Shown: piece after piece, positions 37,859-47,616 of the stretch
Layout of the letters: each line of letters begins with the position of its first letter
How positions within the stretch are numbered: position 1 is the first letter of the stretch
Assembly: GCF_900573885.1 (NCBI RefSeq)
Contig: NZ_UPSE01000346.1
Span: 124,001 to 188,000 of the forward strand
Direction: 5' to 3'
Length of the DNA stretch: 64,000 nucleotides
Source: Pseudomonas viridiflava
Lineage (GTDB): Bacteria > Pseudomonadota > Gammaproteobacteria > Pseudomonadales > Pseudomonadaceae
Position numbers and translations under genes: made by a program
Notes under the pieces: model-generated
Seen by the model: only the letters and a program-made list of their open reading frames with translations
The model's database searches: none
What the model was told of the DNA's origin: nothing

Positions 37859-38305
37859 ATGAGCACTGCATTTTCCCTGGCTCCGCTGTTCCGCAGCTCC
37901 GTTGGCTTTGACCGTTTCAACGACCTGTTTGAAACCGCCATGCGCAACGATCAGGGCAGTTCGTATCCACCCTATAACGTGGAAAAACACGGTGACGACC
38001 ACTACCGCATCGTGGTCGCTGCAGCCGGTTTCCAGGACGAAGACCTGGAACTGCAAGTTGAACGCGGTGTGCTGACGGTAAGCGGCGGCAAACGTGCCGA
38101 CGCCAACAAGGAAGTCACCTACCTGCACCAGGGCATTGCCCAGCGTGCGTTCAAGTTGTCGTTCCGTCTGGCCGACCATATCGAGGTCAGAAGCGCTGAC
38201 CTGGCCAACGGTCTGCTGAGCATCGAGCTTGAGCGCGTAGTGCCGGAAGAAGCCAAGCCAAAACGCATCCCGATTGCGGGTTCGCGTCCGGCGTTGAATA
38301 GCTGA
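37859..38305 (+). CDS. ibpA: Small heat-shock protein IbpA (Hsp20)
   Basis: A 148-residue alpha-crystallin-type chaperone that holds unfolding proteins during heat stress. The start MSTAFSLAPLFRSSVGFDRF is typical of Pseudomonas IbpA. The alpha-crystallin domain runs about 36-128 with YRIVVAAAGFQDEDLE and the conserved ANGLLSIEL, and the C-terminal IPI motif (KRIPIAG) used for oligomer assembly is present. SD AGGAG is inside the thermometer hairpin. A heat-shock promoter lies in the end of dusC, so both transcription and translation look temperature-controlled. Confidence 0.96.
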   Translation: MSTAFSLAPLFRSSVGFDRFNDLFETAMRNDQGSSYPPYNVEKHGDDHYRIVVAAAGFQDEDLELQVERGVLTVSGGKRADANKEVTYLHQGIAQRAFKLSFRLADHIEVRSADLANGLLSIELERVVPEEAKPKRIPIAGSRPALNS

Positions 38306-38337
38306 TCGCAATCCCTGCACGGGGACCACATCAGCCA

Positions 38338-38365
38338 GACAAGGGCGCCCTCGGGCGCCCTTGTC
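38338..38365. terminator. Symmetrical hairpin between ibpA and the GGDEF-EAL gene
   Basis: Perfect 13-base arms GACAAGGGCGCCC and GGGCGCCCTTGTC separated by TC. There is no T-run on either side, so it may block exonucleases or end transcription weakly for both convergent genes. Confidence 0.7.
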
Positions 38366-38374
38366 ATGTCCGCG

Positions 38375-41300
38375 TTATGGCGCCTGCACCGCCTGCGGCA
38401 GCAGGGCGCGAAAGTCGGCCAGCGGCACCGGCCGGCTGTACAGGTAACCCTGATAGAAGTGACACCCTTCCTTGAGCAGGAAATCCAGTTGGTCCTGCTG
38501 CTCCACGCCTTCGGCGATCATCTCCAATCCCAGGCTGCGGGCCATGGCCACGATGGCGCGAATGATTTCGGCGTCGTTAGGGTCGTTCGTGGCGTCGCGC
38601 ACGAACGACTGGTCGATTTTCAGCACGTCTACCGGCAGCCGCTTCAGGTAGGTGAGCGATGAATAGCCGGTGCCAAAGTCGTCCATGGCAAAGCTCACAC
38701 CGATTTTTTTCAGGCGCAGCATCTTGGCGATGGTGTCGTCGATGTTCTGGATCACGATGCCTTCGGTGACTTCCAGCTTGAGCATGGCGTTGGGCAGCTG
38801 GCTGTCGCGCAGGCTGGTGGAAACCCGTTCAACGAAGTTGTTCTGGCGGAACTGCAGCGGGCTGATGTTCACGCACAGGCTGAAGTGCTCCGCCTGGATC
38901 AGCCCGTCTGCCAGCAACAGCGCGCAAGCGCGACAGGCCTCGGCCATCACCCAGCCGCCAACCTCCAGAATCAGCCCGCTTTCTTCCAGCACATGAATGA
39001 ACTGCGCTGGCGACTGCGGCCCGAGCGTGGGGTGGGTCCAGCGCAATAGCGCCTCGGCGCCAATGATGGTGCCGTTGCGCGCATCGACCTGTGGCTGGAA
39101 ATGCAGGGTGAATTCGCCGCGCACCAGGGCCTGGCGCAAATCGTTTTCCAGCCGCAGGCGCTCGCTCGCTGCTTCTTGCATGCTTTTGCGGAACATCTGA
39201 ATGGCGTTGCGCCCGGAATCCTTGGCGCGGTACAGGGCGATGTCGGCGCGCTTGAGCAGGTCGGCCGGGGTATTACCGTGGTCCGGAATCAGCGCGATGC
39301 CCATGCTTGGCGTCACTTGCAGGCGATGGCTGTCGAGCAGCATCGGCTCGGCCAGCAGCTTGCGCAGCTTGTCGGCTATCTGCCTGACTTGGCGCATTAC
39401 TTCCGAGCGTTTGCCTTCCAGGCCGGAAAGCAGCACCACAAATTCATCGCCGCCCAGGCGCGCCACGGTGTCCTCCTGGCGCACGCTGGCTTCCAGGCGC
39501 GCGGTGACCATTTTCAGCACCGAGTCGCCGACCGGATGGCCGAGCGAGTCGTTGATGTGTTTGAAGTGGTCGAGGTCCAGAAACAGCAGCGCACCGCGCA
39601 GGTCGTGGCGGGTGAGCAGGGCAATCTGCTGGGTCAGCCGGTCCATCAGCAGCGCGCGGTTGGGCAGGTTGGTCAGGGGGTCGTGATACGCCAGGTGCTG
39701 AATCTGCGCGTGGGCTTTTTTCAGTTCATCGATGTCCCGTGCCGTCAGCAGCAGGCAGCTCGCGCCGTTGAGTTCGATGGGTTCCACCGACACTTCTACC
39801 TGTATGAGCGTGCCGTCGCGGTGGCGGCCGAGCATTTCCAGGTGATGCACGCGGCCGTCGCGGTGCAGTAGCTCCAGCAATCGCTCGCGCTCGCTGGGCT
39901 TGGCCCATACGTTGAGGTCTTGCGACGTGCGGCCAATCACTTCTTCAGGACGGAAGCCGGTCAGGCGGAAAAAGCCTTCGTTAACCTCAATGTACCGGCC
40001 GTTCTGAAGCTCGGTGATGGTGATGGCGTCGGGGCTGGAGTGAAATGCCTTGGCGAATTTCTCTTCGCTGGCCTTCAGCGCGGCCTGCGCCTGCTGGCGC
40101 TCGGTGATATTGCGGAACGTGGTGGTGATGCACAGCTGGCGGTCGACGGTGATATAGCGGCTCGACACAACGCAGGTCAGCTCTGTACCGGCGCTCGTGT
40201 AATAGCGCGCCTCGACGTTGTTCAGTTCTTTGTCACGCCGCAGCTGCGCGCCCAGGCGCTCACGCAGTTCATGATCGGCCCAGAAACGGATGTCCTTGGC
40301 GCTTTTGCCGGTGATGTCTTCGGCGTCCCAGCCAAAGGTGCTGCAAAAGCTTGGGTTCACTTCGATAAACACGCCGTCCACCACGCGCGATACGGAGATC
40401 GGGTCGGGACTGGCCTGGAACAGGGTGGAAAATTTCTCCTCGGACGCAGCCAGGCGCTGCACACGCTGCACGCGCTCGCTGATGTCCATCAGAATGCCGA
40501 CCATGCGCAGCGGCCGGCCATCGCTGTCGCGGTAGAGCTTGGCGGTGCTCTCCAGGTAATGGATTTCGCCGTTGGCGAACTGCGAGCTATAGGTGATCTG
40601 GTAATCCTTGCGTTCGCCGTCTACCACGTCGCGGTAGGCCTGGCGCATGGCGAGCTGCTCGGCCTCCGGCACGCCGGCAAAGAAATTGGCAAAACTGCCG
40701 TGGTAGGGCTCGTCGGCCATGCCGTGCAGCTGCGAAGCACGGGGCGAGCCGTAGAGCATGTTGCTGGGAATATGCCAGTCCCAGGTGCCCAGTTCGGCCG
40801 ATTCCAGCGCCAGCGACAAGCGCTCGCGACTGTCGCGCAGTTCCTGTTCCTGCTCACGCTGCTGAGTGATGTTGCGCATCGACAGCACCAGGCATGCGCG
40901 CCCGTCCAGCTCGATTTTGCCGCCGTAGACCAGGTTGATGCTCTGCCGACCTTCGCGGTCGTGCAGCACGATTTCCATCTGGTCGATCCGGCCGTTGCGC
41001 TCGAGGGTTTCGAGCATGCGGCGACGGTCGTCGATGTTGTGCCACATGCCCAGTTCGATGGAGGTTCGTCCCAGCGTTTCGGCGGTGCTCCAGCCGAACT
41101 GTGCTTCGAAGCCAGGGTTGACTTCGATCATCGCGCCGGTGGGGTAGTCGGTGATTACCACGGCATCGGGCGTGTTGCGGAAGGCTTTGGCGAATTTGTC
41201 TTCGTTGGCCCGCAGCGCCTGTTCGCGGCGCTTGTGTTCGCTGAGGTCGAGAAAGGTGCTGAGAATAAAGCTTTGGTCTTCCAGCTCGATCAGTTGGCTC

Positions 41301-42046
41301 GACAGCCGACCGTCCAGAGCGCGACCGTCCTGCGTACACAGCTGCACGTCATGGGTAACCGGCTCGATGGTTTGTGTCAGGTCGAGCAGGTACTGCTCGT
41401 GGCGGGCCGGGTCGGTCCAGAGCTTGAGGTCTATGACCGAGCGGCCGATGCACTGCTCCGGCGCCCAGCCAAACAGCGTCTCGAAATGCTGGTTGGCGGC
41501 GATCAGCACGTTGTCTTCATAGCGCACCAGCAGAATCACGTCGGGGCTGAGGTGAAACAGGCTGGCGAAGCGTTGTTCAGAGGCGCGCAGGGCGTGTTCG
41601 CGTTCCTGCTGTTCGGTCACGTCGCGGATCACGCCGACCATGCTTTGCTTGCCGTTCTCGTCGCGCTGCAAGCTGCCGGAAATTTCCAGCCAGTGCAGGC
41701 TGTCGTCCGGCCAGCGAATGCGGTGGCGAAAGGCGCGGTTGGTGGGCAAGCCGCTGATGGCTTCCTGGAACAGCCGCTGAACGGTGTCGCGCTCGTCTTC
41801 GGGTATCAGCGAGAAATAATCGACTTGATGACGCACCGGGCGGTTGGGGTCCAGGCCGAAAATCGCCTGGGCGCCGCGTGACCAGTGAATCCGCCCGGTT
41901 TCCAGTTCCCAGTGCCAGGCGCCCAGGCGTGCGCCATTGAGCGCAGCAAGCAGGCGCGGGGCGTCTTGCCAGGCTTTCTCCCGTTCAACGGGGTCCGAGA
42001 CAGGAATATGCGGGCGTGGCGGCAGGTGGTCAGATGGTTTGGGCAT
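38375..42046 (-). CDS. Six-PAS GGDEF-EAL cyclic-di-GMP signalling protein
   Basis: A 1223-residue soluble sensor. Six PAS-type segments can be read in order: an N-terminal one around LNGARLGAWHWELETGRIHW, then units starting ASEQRFASLFHLSPD, ANEDKFAKAFRNTPD, SRERLSLALESAELG, ASEEKFSTLFQASPD and ASEEKFAKAFHSSPD. The GGDEF domain has intact ARLGGDEF and no RxxD-type inhibitory site at the usual position was noticed. The EAL domain has EALLRW, DDFGTGYSS, KIDQSFV and EGVEQQDQ. Both activities are therefore possible. No membrane segments. The start at 42046 has GGGG upstream and is less certain than the rest. Confidence 0.92.
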   Translation of the reverse strand: MPKPSDHLPPRPHIPVSDPVEREKAWQDAPRLLAALNGARLGAWHWELETGRIHWSRGAQAIFGLDPNRPVRHQVDYFSLIPEDERDTVQRLFQEAISGLPTNRAFRHRIRWPDDSLHWLEISGSLQRDENGKQSMVGVIRDVTEQQEREHALRASEQRFASLFHLSPDVILLVRYEDNVLIAANQHFETLFGWAPEQCIGRSVIDLKLWTDPARHEQYLLDLTQTIEPVTHDVQLCTQDGRALDGRLSSQLIELEDQSFILSTFLDLSEHKRREQALRANEDKFAKAFRNTPDAVVITDYPTGAMIEVNPGFEAQFGWSTAETLGRTSIELGMWHNIDDRRRMLETLERNGRIDQMEIVLHDREGRQSINLVYGGKIELDGRACLVLSMRNITQQREQEQELRDSRERLSLALESAELGTWDWHIPSNMLYGSPRASQLHGMADEPYHGSFANFFAGVPEAEQLAMRQAYRDVVDGERKDYQITYSSQFANGEIHYLESTAKLYRDSDGRPLRMVGILMDISERVQRVQRLAASEEKFSTLFQASPDPISVSRVVDGVFIEVNPSFCSTFGWDAEDITGKSAKDIRFWADHELRERLGAQLRRDKELNNVEARYYTSAGTELTCVVSSRYITVDRQLCITTTFRNITERQQAQAALKASEEKFAKAFHSSPDAITITELQNGRYIEVNEGFFRLTGFRPEEVIGRTSQDLNVWAKPSERERLLELLHRDGRVHHLEMLGRHRDGTLIQVEVSVEPIELNGASCLLLTARDIDELKKAHAQIQHLAYHDPLTNLPNRALLMDRLTQQIALLTRHDLRGALLFLDLDHFKHINDSLGHPVGDSVLKMVTARLEASVRQEDTVARLGGDEFVVLLSGLEGKRSEVMRQVRQIADKLRKLLAEPMLLDSHRLQVTPSMGIALIPDHGNTPADLLKRADIALYRAKDSGRNAIQMFRKSMQEAASERLRLENDLRQALVRGEFTLHFQPQVDARNGTIIGAEALLRWTHPTLGPQSPAQFIHVLEESGLILEVGGWVMAEACRACALLLADGLIQAEHFSLCVNISPLQFRQNNFVERVSTSLRDSQLPNAMLKLEVTEGIVIQNIDDTIAKMLRLKKIGVSFAMDDFGTGYSSLTYLKRLPVDVLKIDQSFVRDATNDPNDAEIIRAIVAMARSLGLEMIAEGVEQQDQLDFLLKEGCHFYQGYLYSRPVPLADFRALLPQAVQAP

Positions 42047-42165
42047 AAATGCCCCGTTCATTGAGCGGGGACGACGGGTCAACGCGGGGTGGGGTCATGG
42101 GCTCGCCCTTCTTATCGTTATGTGTAGCACGTTAGCCGCTGCCTGCCTGCTTAAGCAAGATGCCA

Positions 42166-43053
42166 CTACTGATCGCCGGGCTCGTCTCGCTGGGCGTCCA
42201 GTAGCGCCATAAACGCTTTGGCCGCGTTGGAAAGGGTTCGTTCGGTATGAAAGATGTAGCCCAGTTGGCGGCGCAACTGGATGCCGGGAATGGGCAGGCG
42301 CGCGACCTGATCGTCAAGCATGGTGCGGGGCAGCACGCTCCAGGCCAGGCCGATGGACACCATCATCTTGATGGTTTCCAGGTAGTTGGTGCTCATGCCG
42401 ATGTTAGGCGTCAGGCTTTGCTCGGCGAACAGTTTGCTGACGATGCGGTTGGTAAACGTGTTCTCGCCGGGAAATACCGCCGGGTGCTGGGCGATTGCCT
42501 TGAGGTCGATTTTCTTCAGGCGCGCCAGGGGATGTTCGCGCGCGGCAACGAAGTCCAGCGGGTCGTCCCACACCGGCACGGCTTTTACCGGTGGGTGGGT
42601 TTGCGGTGCCAGGGTAATCACCGCGACTTCAGCGCGGCCGTGGACGATTTCTTCATAGGCCACCTCCGAGTCCATGAACTGAATGTCCAGCGCCACTTGC
42701 GGGTAGGCGCGGGTAAACGCGCGCAGCAGCGGCGGCAGGCGGTGCAGGCCGATGTGGTGACTGGTGGCCAGGGTCAGGCGGCCGCTGATCTCGCCGTTGA
42801 GGTTGCTCAGGGCACGGCGCGTATCATCCAGCACATTGAGAATCTGGTAGGCGCGCGGCAGCAGGGCGCGGCCCGCTTCGGTCAGGCTCACCTCGCGGCC
42901 GAGGCGGTCGAACAGGCGCATGTCCAGTTGCTGCTCAAGGCTCGCGATGCGCTTGCTAATGGCCGGCTGGGTGAGATGCAAGCGCTCGCCGGCGCCGGAA
43001 AAACTGGCGGTTTCAGCGATGGCGATAAAGGCGTTGAGGTTGGCCAGATCCAT
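42166..43053 (-). CDS. LysR family regulator divergent from leuC
   Basis: A 295-residue LysR regulator. The HTH is at about residues 4-60 (FSGAGERLHLTQPAISKRIASLEQ) and the effector domain begins near RLTLATSHHIGLHRLPP. It matches PA3122 of P. aeruginosa in position, beside leuC. Control of leucine genes is likely from its position but unproven. A TTGG-TTAT-CCAA inverted repeat lies 14 bases from its start. Confidence 0.92.
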   Translation of the reverse strand: MDLANLNAFIAIAETASFSGAGERLHLTQPAISKRIASLEQQLDMRLFDRLGREVSLTEAGRALLPRAYQILNVLDDTRRALSNLNGEISGRLTLATSHHIGLHRLPPLLRAFTRAYPQVALDIQFMDSEVAYEEIVHGRAEVAVITLAPQTHPPVKAVPVWDDPLDFVAAREHPLARLKKIDLKAIAQHPAVFPGENTFTNRIVSKLFAEQSLTPNIGMSTNYLETIKMMVSIGLAWSVLPRTMLDDQVARLPIPGIQLRRQLGYIFHTERTLSNAAKAFMALLDAQRDEPGDQ

Positions 43054-43066
43054 ACTCGGATTCCAC

Positions 43067-43078
43067 TTGGTTATCCAA
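43067..43078. promoter_or_regulatory. Inverted repeat, candidate LysR operator in the leuC gap
   Basis: TTGG and CCAA flank TTAT, extended by ACT on the left and AAGT on the right. It is followed by an AT-rich stretch (43079-43110) that probably includes the leuC promoter. Confidence 0.4.
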
Positions 43079-43211
43079 AGTATGAAAAATATGAATTTGA
43101 GTTATTTAAAGCAAGTCCTTACGATCCAACCCCATAAGCAGAAGGGTTATTCGGGCGGGTGAAACCCCCAAGCCGACAAGGCCCAAACGCACACCTGATG
43201 AGGAATGACTG

Positions 43212-44639
43212 ATGGCCGGCAAGACGCTCTACGACAAACTTTGGGAAGCGCATGAGGTAAAACGGCGTGACGATGGCTCGTCGCTGATCTACATCGACCG
43301 CCATATCCTTCACGAAGTGACCTCGCCGCAAGCGTTTGAAGGCCTGCGTCTGGCCAGCCGCAAGCCATGGCGCATCGACGCCAACATCGCCACCCCGGAC
43401 CACAACGTGCCGACCACGCTCACTGAGCGCAAAGGCGGCATCGCCGCCATCGCCGACGAAGTGTCGCGCATTCAGGTGCAGACCCTGGATGACAACTGCG
43501 ACGAGTTCGGCATTCTCGAATTCAAAATGAACGACGTGCGTCAGGGCATCGTTCACGTGGTCGGCCCGGAGCAGGGCGCCACCTTGCCCGGCATGACCGT
43601 GGTCTGCGGTGACTCGCACACCTCCACCCACGGCGCATTCGGCGCGCTGGCCCATGGCATCGGCACCTCGGAAGTCGAGCACGTGCTCGCCACCCAGTGC
43701 CTGGTGGCCAAGAAAATGAAAAACATGCAGGTGCGCGTTGAAGGCAAGCTGCCGTTCGGCGTGACCGCCAAAGACATCGTGCTGGCCGTGATCGGCAAAA
43801 TCGGTACCGCGGGCGGCAACGGCCATGCATTGGAATTTGCTGGCAGCGCAATCCGCGACTTGTCGATTGAAGGGCGCATGACCATCTGCAACATGTCCAT
43901 CGAAGCCGGCGCGCGCGTGGGCTTGGTGGCGGCCGATGAAAAAACCGTCGCCTACATTCAGGGCCGTCCGTTCGCACCGAAGGGCGCTGACTGGGATGCC
44001 GCCGTTGAGGCCTGGAAAGACCTGGTTTCGGACGACGACGCGGTGTTCGACACCGTGGTCGAACTCAACGCCGCCGACATCCAGCCGCAAGTGACCTGGG
44101 GCACCTCGCCGGAAATGGTGTTGCCGGTTGACGCCAACGTGCCGGACCCGAGCAAAGAGTCCGACCCGGTGAAAAAAGACTCCATCGAACGCGCATTGAA
44201 ATACATGGGCTTGGCCGCCAACCAGGCGATCACCGACATCCAGCTCGACCGCGTGTTCATTGGCTCGTGCACCAACTCGCGTATCGAAGACTTGCGCGCC
44301 GCCGCCGTGGTCGCCAAGGGCCGCAAAGTGGCCTCGACCATCAAGCAGGCGATGGTGGTGCCGGGCTCCGGTTTGGTGAAAGCGCAGGCCGAAGAAGAAG
44401 GGCTGCACACCATTTTCCTCGAAGCCGGCTTTGAATGGCGCGAACCGGGCTGCTCCATGTGCCTGGCCATGAACCCGGACAAACTCGGCAGCGGCGAGCA
44501 TTGCGCCTCCACCTCCAACCGCAACTTCGAAGGCCGTCAGGGCGCGGGTGGCCGCACCCACCTGGTGAGCCCGGCCATGGCCGCCGCCGCCGCGGTAACC
44601 GGCCGCTTTATCGACGTTCGCGAATTGACCCAGGCTTGA
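43212..44639 (+). CDS. leuC: 3-isopropylmalate dehydratase large subunit
   Basis: Aconitase-family subunit that isomerises 2- to 3-isopropylmalate in leucine synthesis. The start [16 protein letters not shown] is canonical. The three 4Fe-4S cysteines are visible in IGSCTNSR and GCSMCLAMN, and the substrate site [14 protein letters not shown] is near residue 130. At 475 residues it is full length. leuD follows 10 bases later, so the two subunits are co-expressed. A LysR gene lies divergently upstream. Confidence 0.97.
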   Translation: MAGKTLYDKLWEAHEVKRRDDGSSLIYIDRHILHEVTSPQAFEGLRLASRKPWRIDANIATPDHNVPTTLTERKGGIAAIADEVSRIQVQTLDDNCDEFGILEFKMNDVRQGIVHVVGPEQGATLPGMTVVCGDSHTSTHGAFGALAHGIGTSEVEHVLATQCLVAKKMKNMQVRVEGKLPFGVTAKDIVLAVIGKIGTAGGNGHALEFAGSAIRDLSIEGRMTICNMSIEAGARVGLVAADEKTVAYIQGRPFAPKGADWDAAVEAWKDLVSDDDAVFDTVVELNAADIQPQVTWGTSPEMVLPVDANVPDPSKESDPVKKDSIERALKYMGLAANQAITDIQLDRVFIGSCTNSRIEDLRAAAVVAKGRKVASTIKQAMVVPGSGLVKAQAEEEGLHTIFLEAGFEWREPGCSMCLAMNPDKLGSGEHCASTSNRNFEGRQGAGGRTHLVSPAMAAAAAVTGRFIDVRELTQA

Positions 44640-44649
44640 GGACCAGCAC

Positions 44650-45291
44650 ATGAAAGCGTTTACCCAGCACACCGGCCTGGTCGCTCCTTTGGATCGCGCC
44701 AACGTTGACACCGACCAGATCATTCCCAAGCAATTCTTGAAATCGATCAAGCGCACCGGTTTTGGTCCGAACCTGTTCGACGAGTGGCGTTACCTGGATG
44801 TCGGGCAGCCGAACCAGGACAACTCCACGCGCCCGATCAACAAAGACTTCGTGCTCAACCACCCGCGCTACCAAGGTGCCAGCGTGCTGCTGGCCCGCGA
44901 GAACTTCGGCTGCGGCTCCAGCCGTGAGCACGCACCGTGGGCGCTGGAAGAGTACGGTTTCCGCGCCATCATCGCGCCGAGCTACGCCGACATCTTCTTC
45001 AACAACAGCTTCAAGAACGGCTTGCTGCCGATCATTTTGCCGGAAGCGGAAGTAGACGAACTGTTCGACCTGGTTGAAGCCAACGTCGGCTACCAGCTCA
45101 GCGTCGACCTGGCCGCGCAAACCGTGACCCGCGCTGACGGCAAAGTCATTGGTTTTGACGTTGACGCGTTTCGCAAACACTGCCTGCTCAACGGCCTGGA
45201 CGATATCGGCCTGACCTTGCAGGACGCGGCGGAGATCAGCACGTTTGAAACCAAGCACCGCGCTTCGCAACCGTGGTTGTTCCGCGATTAA
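44650..45291 (+). CDS. leuD: 3-isopropylmalate dehydratase small subunit
   Basis: Swivel-domain subunit partnering LeuC. The 213-residue protein has the conserved [14 protein letters not shown] near residue 20 and [15 protein letters not shown] near 80, both typical. SD GAGG is upstream. It ends the leuCD unit directly before a REP pair. Confidence 0.97.
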   Translation: MKAFTQHTGLVAPLDRANVDTDQIIPKQFLKSIKRTGFGPNLFDEWRYLDVGQPNQDNSTRPINKDFVLNHPRYQGASVLLARENFGCGSSREHAPWALEEYGFRAIIAPSYADIFFNNSFKNGLLPIILPEAEVDELFDLVEANVGYQLSVDLAAQTVTRADGKVIGFDVDAFRKHCLLNGLDDIGLTLQDAAEISTFETKHRASQPWLFRD

Positions 45292-45293
45292 AA

Positions 45294-45358
45294 GCTTCGC
45301 GAGCAAGCTCGCTCCTACGATCCTCGAGTCCCTTGTAGGAAGGAGCTTGCTCGCGAAC
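45294..45358. repeat. REP pair of the AGCAAGCTCGC type
   Basis: GCTTCGCGAGCAAGCTCG then CTCCTACGA faces GTAGGAAGGAGCTTGCTCGCGAA. This is a different REP sequence class from those at 13224 and 62174. It separates leuD from the methyltransferase gene. Confidence 0.92.
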
Positions 45359-45401
45359 AGCCCCGGCGCGGTTCAACGCTGCGCCACACAAGGAGGTCAC
45401 C

Positions 45402-46166
45402 ATGACCAGCAACGCCCACGCTCAAGTCGTACAGAAACAATTCGGTGAACAGGCTGCCGCCTACCTGAGCAGTGCTGTGCACGCCCAGGGTCCTGAATTT
45501 GCTCTGCTACAGGCCGAGTTGGCGGGTCATGAGACTGCGCGGGTGCTGGATCTGGGCTGCGGTGCCGGGCACGTCAGTTTTTATGCCGCGCCGCTGGTGC
45601 ATGAAGTAGTCGCCTACGACCTGTCGGAAAAAATGCTCGACGTGGTCAACCACGCCGCTGCCGAGCGCGGGCTGAGCAACATCCGCACCCAGCACGGCGC
45701 CGCCGAACAGCTGCCGTTCGCGGATGGCGAATTCGACTTCGTCTTTAGCCGTTACTCGGCGCACCACTGGAGCGACGTCGGCCAGGCCCTGCGTGAAGTT
45801 CGCCGTGTATTGAAGCCGGGCGGGGTGGCGGCGTTTATCGACGTGATGTCGCCGGGCAAGCCGCTGCTCGACACCTACTTGCAAACCGTGGAAGTGCTGC
45901 GCGATACCAGTCATGTGCGCAACTACGCTGCCAGCGAATGGCTGCGCTTCCTCAGCGACGCCGGCCTGCACACCCGCAGCTACAGCCGCCAGCGTTTGCA
46001 GCTGGAATACAGCTCGTGGGTAGAGCGCATGCGCACGCCGCACACCTTGCGCGTGGCAATACGTGAACTGCAGCAGGCAATGGGCGCGGAAGTGCGCGAG
46101 TATTTCGAGATTGGTGAAGACGGTACGTTTAGTACGGATGTGTTGGTGGTTTGGGTGGAGAAGTAG
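45402..46166 (+). CDS. Class I SAM-dependent methyltransferase
   Basis: A 254-residue methyltransferase in the UbiE/type-11 group. Motif I is VLDLGCGAGHVSFYAA (about residues 48-63), followed by the acidic loop VAYDLSEKMLD and the motif FDFVFSRYSAHHW, then VLKPGG. The substrate is unknown. It has a very strong SD (AAGGAGG, five bases before the ATG). The same gene lies between leuD and leuB in P. aeruginosa (PA3119), so its place in the leucine cluster is conserved although no step in leucine synthesis needs it. Confidence 0.9.
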   Translation: MTSNAHAQVVQKQFGEQAAAYLSSAVHAQGPEFALLQAELAGHETARVLDLGCGAGHVSFYAAPLVHEVVAYDLSEKMLDVVNHAAAERGLSNIRTQHGAAEQLPFADGEFDFVFSRYSAHHWSDVGQALREVRRVLKPGGVAAFIDVMSPGKPLLDTYLQTVEVLRDTSHVRNYAASEWLRFLSDAGLHTRSYSRQRLQLEYSSWVERMRTPHTLRVAIRELQQAMGAEVREYFEIGEDGTFSTDVLVVWVEK

Positions 46167-46255
46167 GGCGTTGCAATCGCCGTGATCCTCGCGCAGGCGG
46201 CGGTCCGACTAGTCGTGATCCGGGAGGTTCGCCGAGCAGCGTTTCCTGAACGACT

Positions 46256-46286
46256 CTGGATTCCCGCGAAGGCGGGAATCCAGAAT
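46256..46286. repeat. Extragenic palindrome, CTGGATTCCCGC type
   Basis: Perfect 12-base arms CTGGATTCCCGC and GCGGGAATCCAG with GAAG loop. A degenerate second copy lies near 46182-46208. Both lie in the 248-base gap before leuB. Confidence 0.9.
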
Positions 46287-46414
46287 GTAACGACGGGCGC
46301 TGTCGCTTGAAGGAGTCTGGATCTTCCCCCCTTTCACGCAAAAAACGATTGTGGTTTTTAAGCTTTGTGTACGACGCGCCCCCAAGCCCGTCCATTTATT
46401 AATTTGAGGAACCT

Positions 46415-47497
46415 ATGAGCAAGCAAATCCTGATTCTCCCCGGCGATGGCATCGGCCCTGAAATCACTGCCGAAGCGGTGAAAGTTCTCGAACTGGCCAA
46501 CGACAAGTTCCAGCTGGGTTTTGAATTCAGTGAAGACGTCATCGGCGGCGCCGCGATCGACAAGTACGGCGTGCCGCTGGCCGACGAAACCCTCGCCCGT
46601 GCCCAGGCCGCCGATGCCATTTTGCTGGGCGCCGTCGGCGGCCCGAAATGGGACAAGATCGAGCGTGACATCCGCCCTGAGCGCGGCTTGCTGAGAATTC
46701 GCTCGGCCCTGGGTCTGTTCGCCAACCTGCGTCCGGCCATCCTTTATCCGCAACTGGCTGATGCGTCGTCGCTCAAGCGCGACATCGTTGCCGGTCTGGA
46801 CATTCTTATCGTTCGTGAGCTCACCGGCGGCATCTACTTCGGTGCGCCGCGCGGCACCAAGCAACTGGAGAATGGCGAGCGTTTCGCCTTTGACACCCTG
46901 CCGTACAGCGAAAGCGAAATTCGCCGTATCGCCCGCGTCGGTTTCGACATGGCGCGCGTGCGGGGCAAGAAGTTGTGCTCGGTAGACAAAGCCAACGTGC
47001 TCGCCTCAAGCCAACTGTGGCGCGAAGTGGTCGAGGAAGTGGCCAAGGATTACCCGGACGTTGAACTCAGCCATATGTATGTCGATAACGCCGCCATGCA
47101 ACTGGTGCGCGCGCCCAAACAATTCGACGTGCTGGTCACTGACAACATGTTCGGCGACATTCTGTCGGATGAGGCTTCCATGCTGACCGGTTCTATCGGC
47201 ATGCTGCCGTCCGCCTCGCTGGATGCCAACAACAAAGGCATGTACGAACCGTCCCACGGTTCGGCCCCGGACATCGCGGGCCAGGGCATTGCCAACCCGT
47301 TGGCGACCATTCTCTCGGTGTCCATGCTGCTGCGTTACAGCTTCAACCAGAACGCTGCGGCCGACGCCATCGAGAAAGCGGTCGGTGTGGTACTGGACCA
47401 AGGCTTGCGCACCGGTGACATCTGGTCGGAAGGCTGTAAAAAGGTCGGCACCCGCGAAATGGGTGACGCCGTGGTCAAGGCGCTGCGTGAGCTGTAA
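46415..47497 (+). CDS. leuB: 3-isopropylmalate dehydrogenase
   Basis: Oxidative decarboxylation of 3-isopropylmalate, third step of leucine synthesis, NAD-dependent. The 360-residue enzyme starts [17 protein letters not shown]. The substrate arginines are in [21 protein letters not shown], the catalytic Tyr is in [10 protein letters not shown], the metal Asp residues are in [15 protein letters not shown], and the NAD site is [21 protein letters not shown] is upstream. It has its own leader of about 250 bases after the methyltransferase gene, so it may be separately promoted. Confidence 0.97.
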   Translation: MSKQILILPGDGIGPEITAEAVKVLELANDKFQLGFEFSEDVIGGAAIDKYGVPLADETLARAQAADAILLGAVGGPKWDKIERDIRPERGLLRIRSALGLFANLRPAILYPQLADASSLKRDIVAGLDILIVRELTGGIYFGAPRGTKQLENGERFAFDTLPYSESEIRRIARVGFDMARVRGKKLCSVDKANVLASSQLWREVVEEVAKDYPDVELSHMYVDNAAMQLVRAPKQFDVLVTDNMFGDILSDEASMLTGSIGMLPSASLDANNKGMYEPSHGSAPDIAGQGIANPLATILSVSMLLRYSFNQNAAADAIEKAVGVVLDQGLRTGDIWSEGCKKVGTREMGDAVVKALREL

Positions 47498-47515
47498 CTA
47501 GCAGCACCAGGCAAC

Positions 47516-47587
47516 AACCGCTTTCGGGGTCGCAAGGGCGACAACAACTCGGTTACTCTCTGCGGCCCCCTCGAAAGCGGGGGTTCG
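47516..47587 (+). other. Long inverted repeat between leuB and asd
   Basis: AACCGCTTTCGGGG (47516-47529) is complementary to most of CCCCTCGAAAGCGGGGGTT (47569-47587), with about 40 bases between. No T-run follows, so it is not an obvious terminator; a leader structure for asd is possible. Confidence 0.4.
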
Positions 47588-47616
47588 TATTCATGTTTTC
47601 TTAAGGTGTAGTTGCG

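Noticed and set aside
39920..41881. 653-codon frame antisense to the GGDEF-EAL gene
   Set aside because: Shadow frame within a well-supported multi-domain gene; no independent support.
43082..43162. Possible 26-codon leucine leader peptide before leuC (Leu codons TTG, TTA, CTT)
   Set aside because: No ribosome site precedes its ATG and no terminator hairpin with T-run follows. The rare Leu codons are explained by the AT-rich promoter.
43119..44756. 545-codon frame antisense to leuC
   Set aside because: Rich in His, Gly and Val, no ribosome site, entirely covered by leuC and the leuD start.
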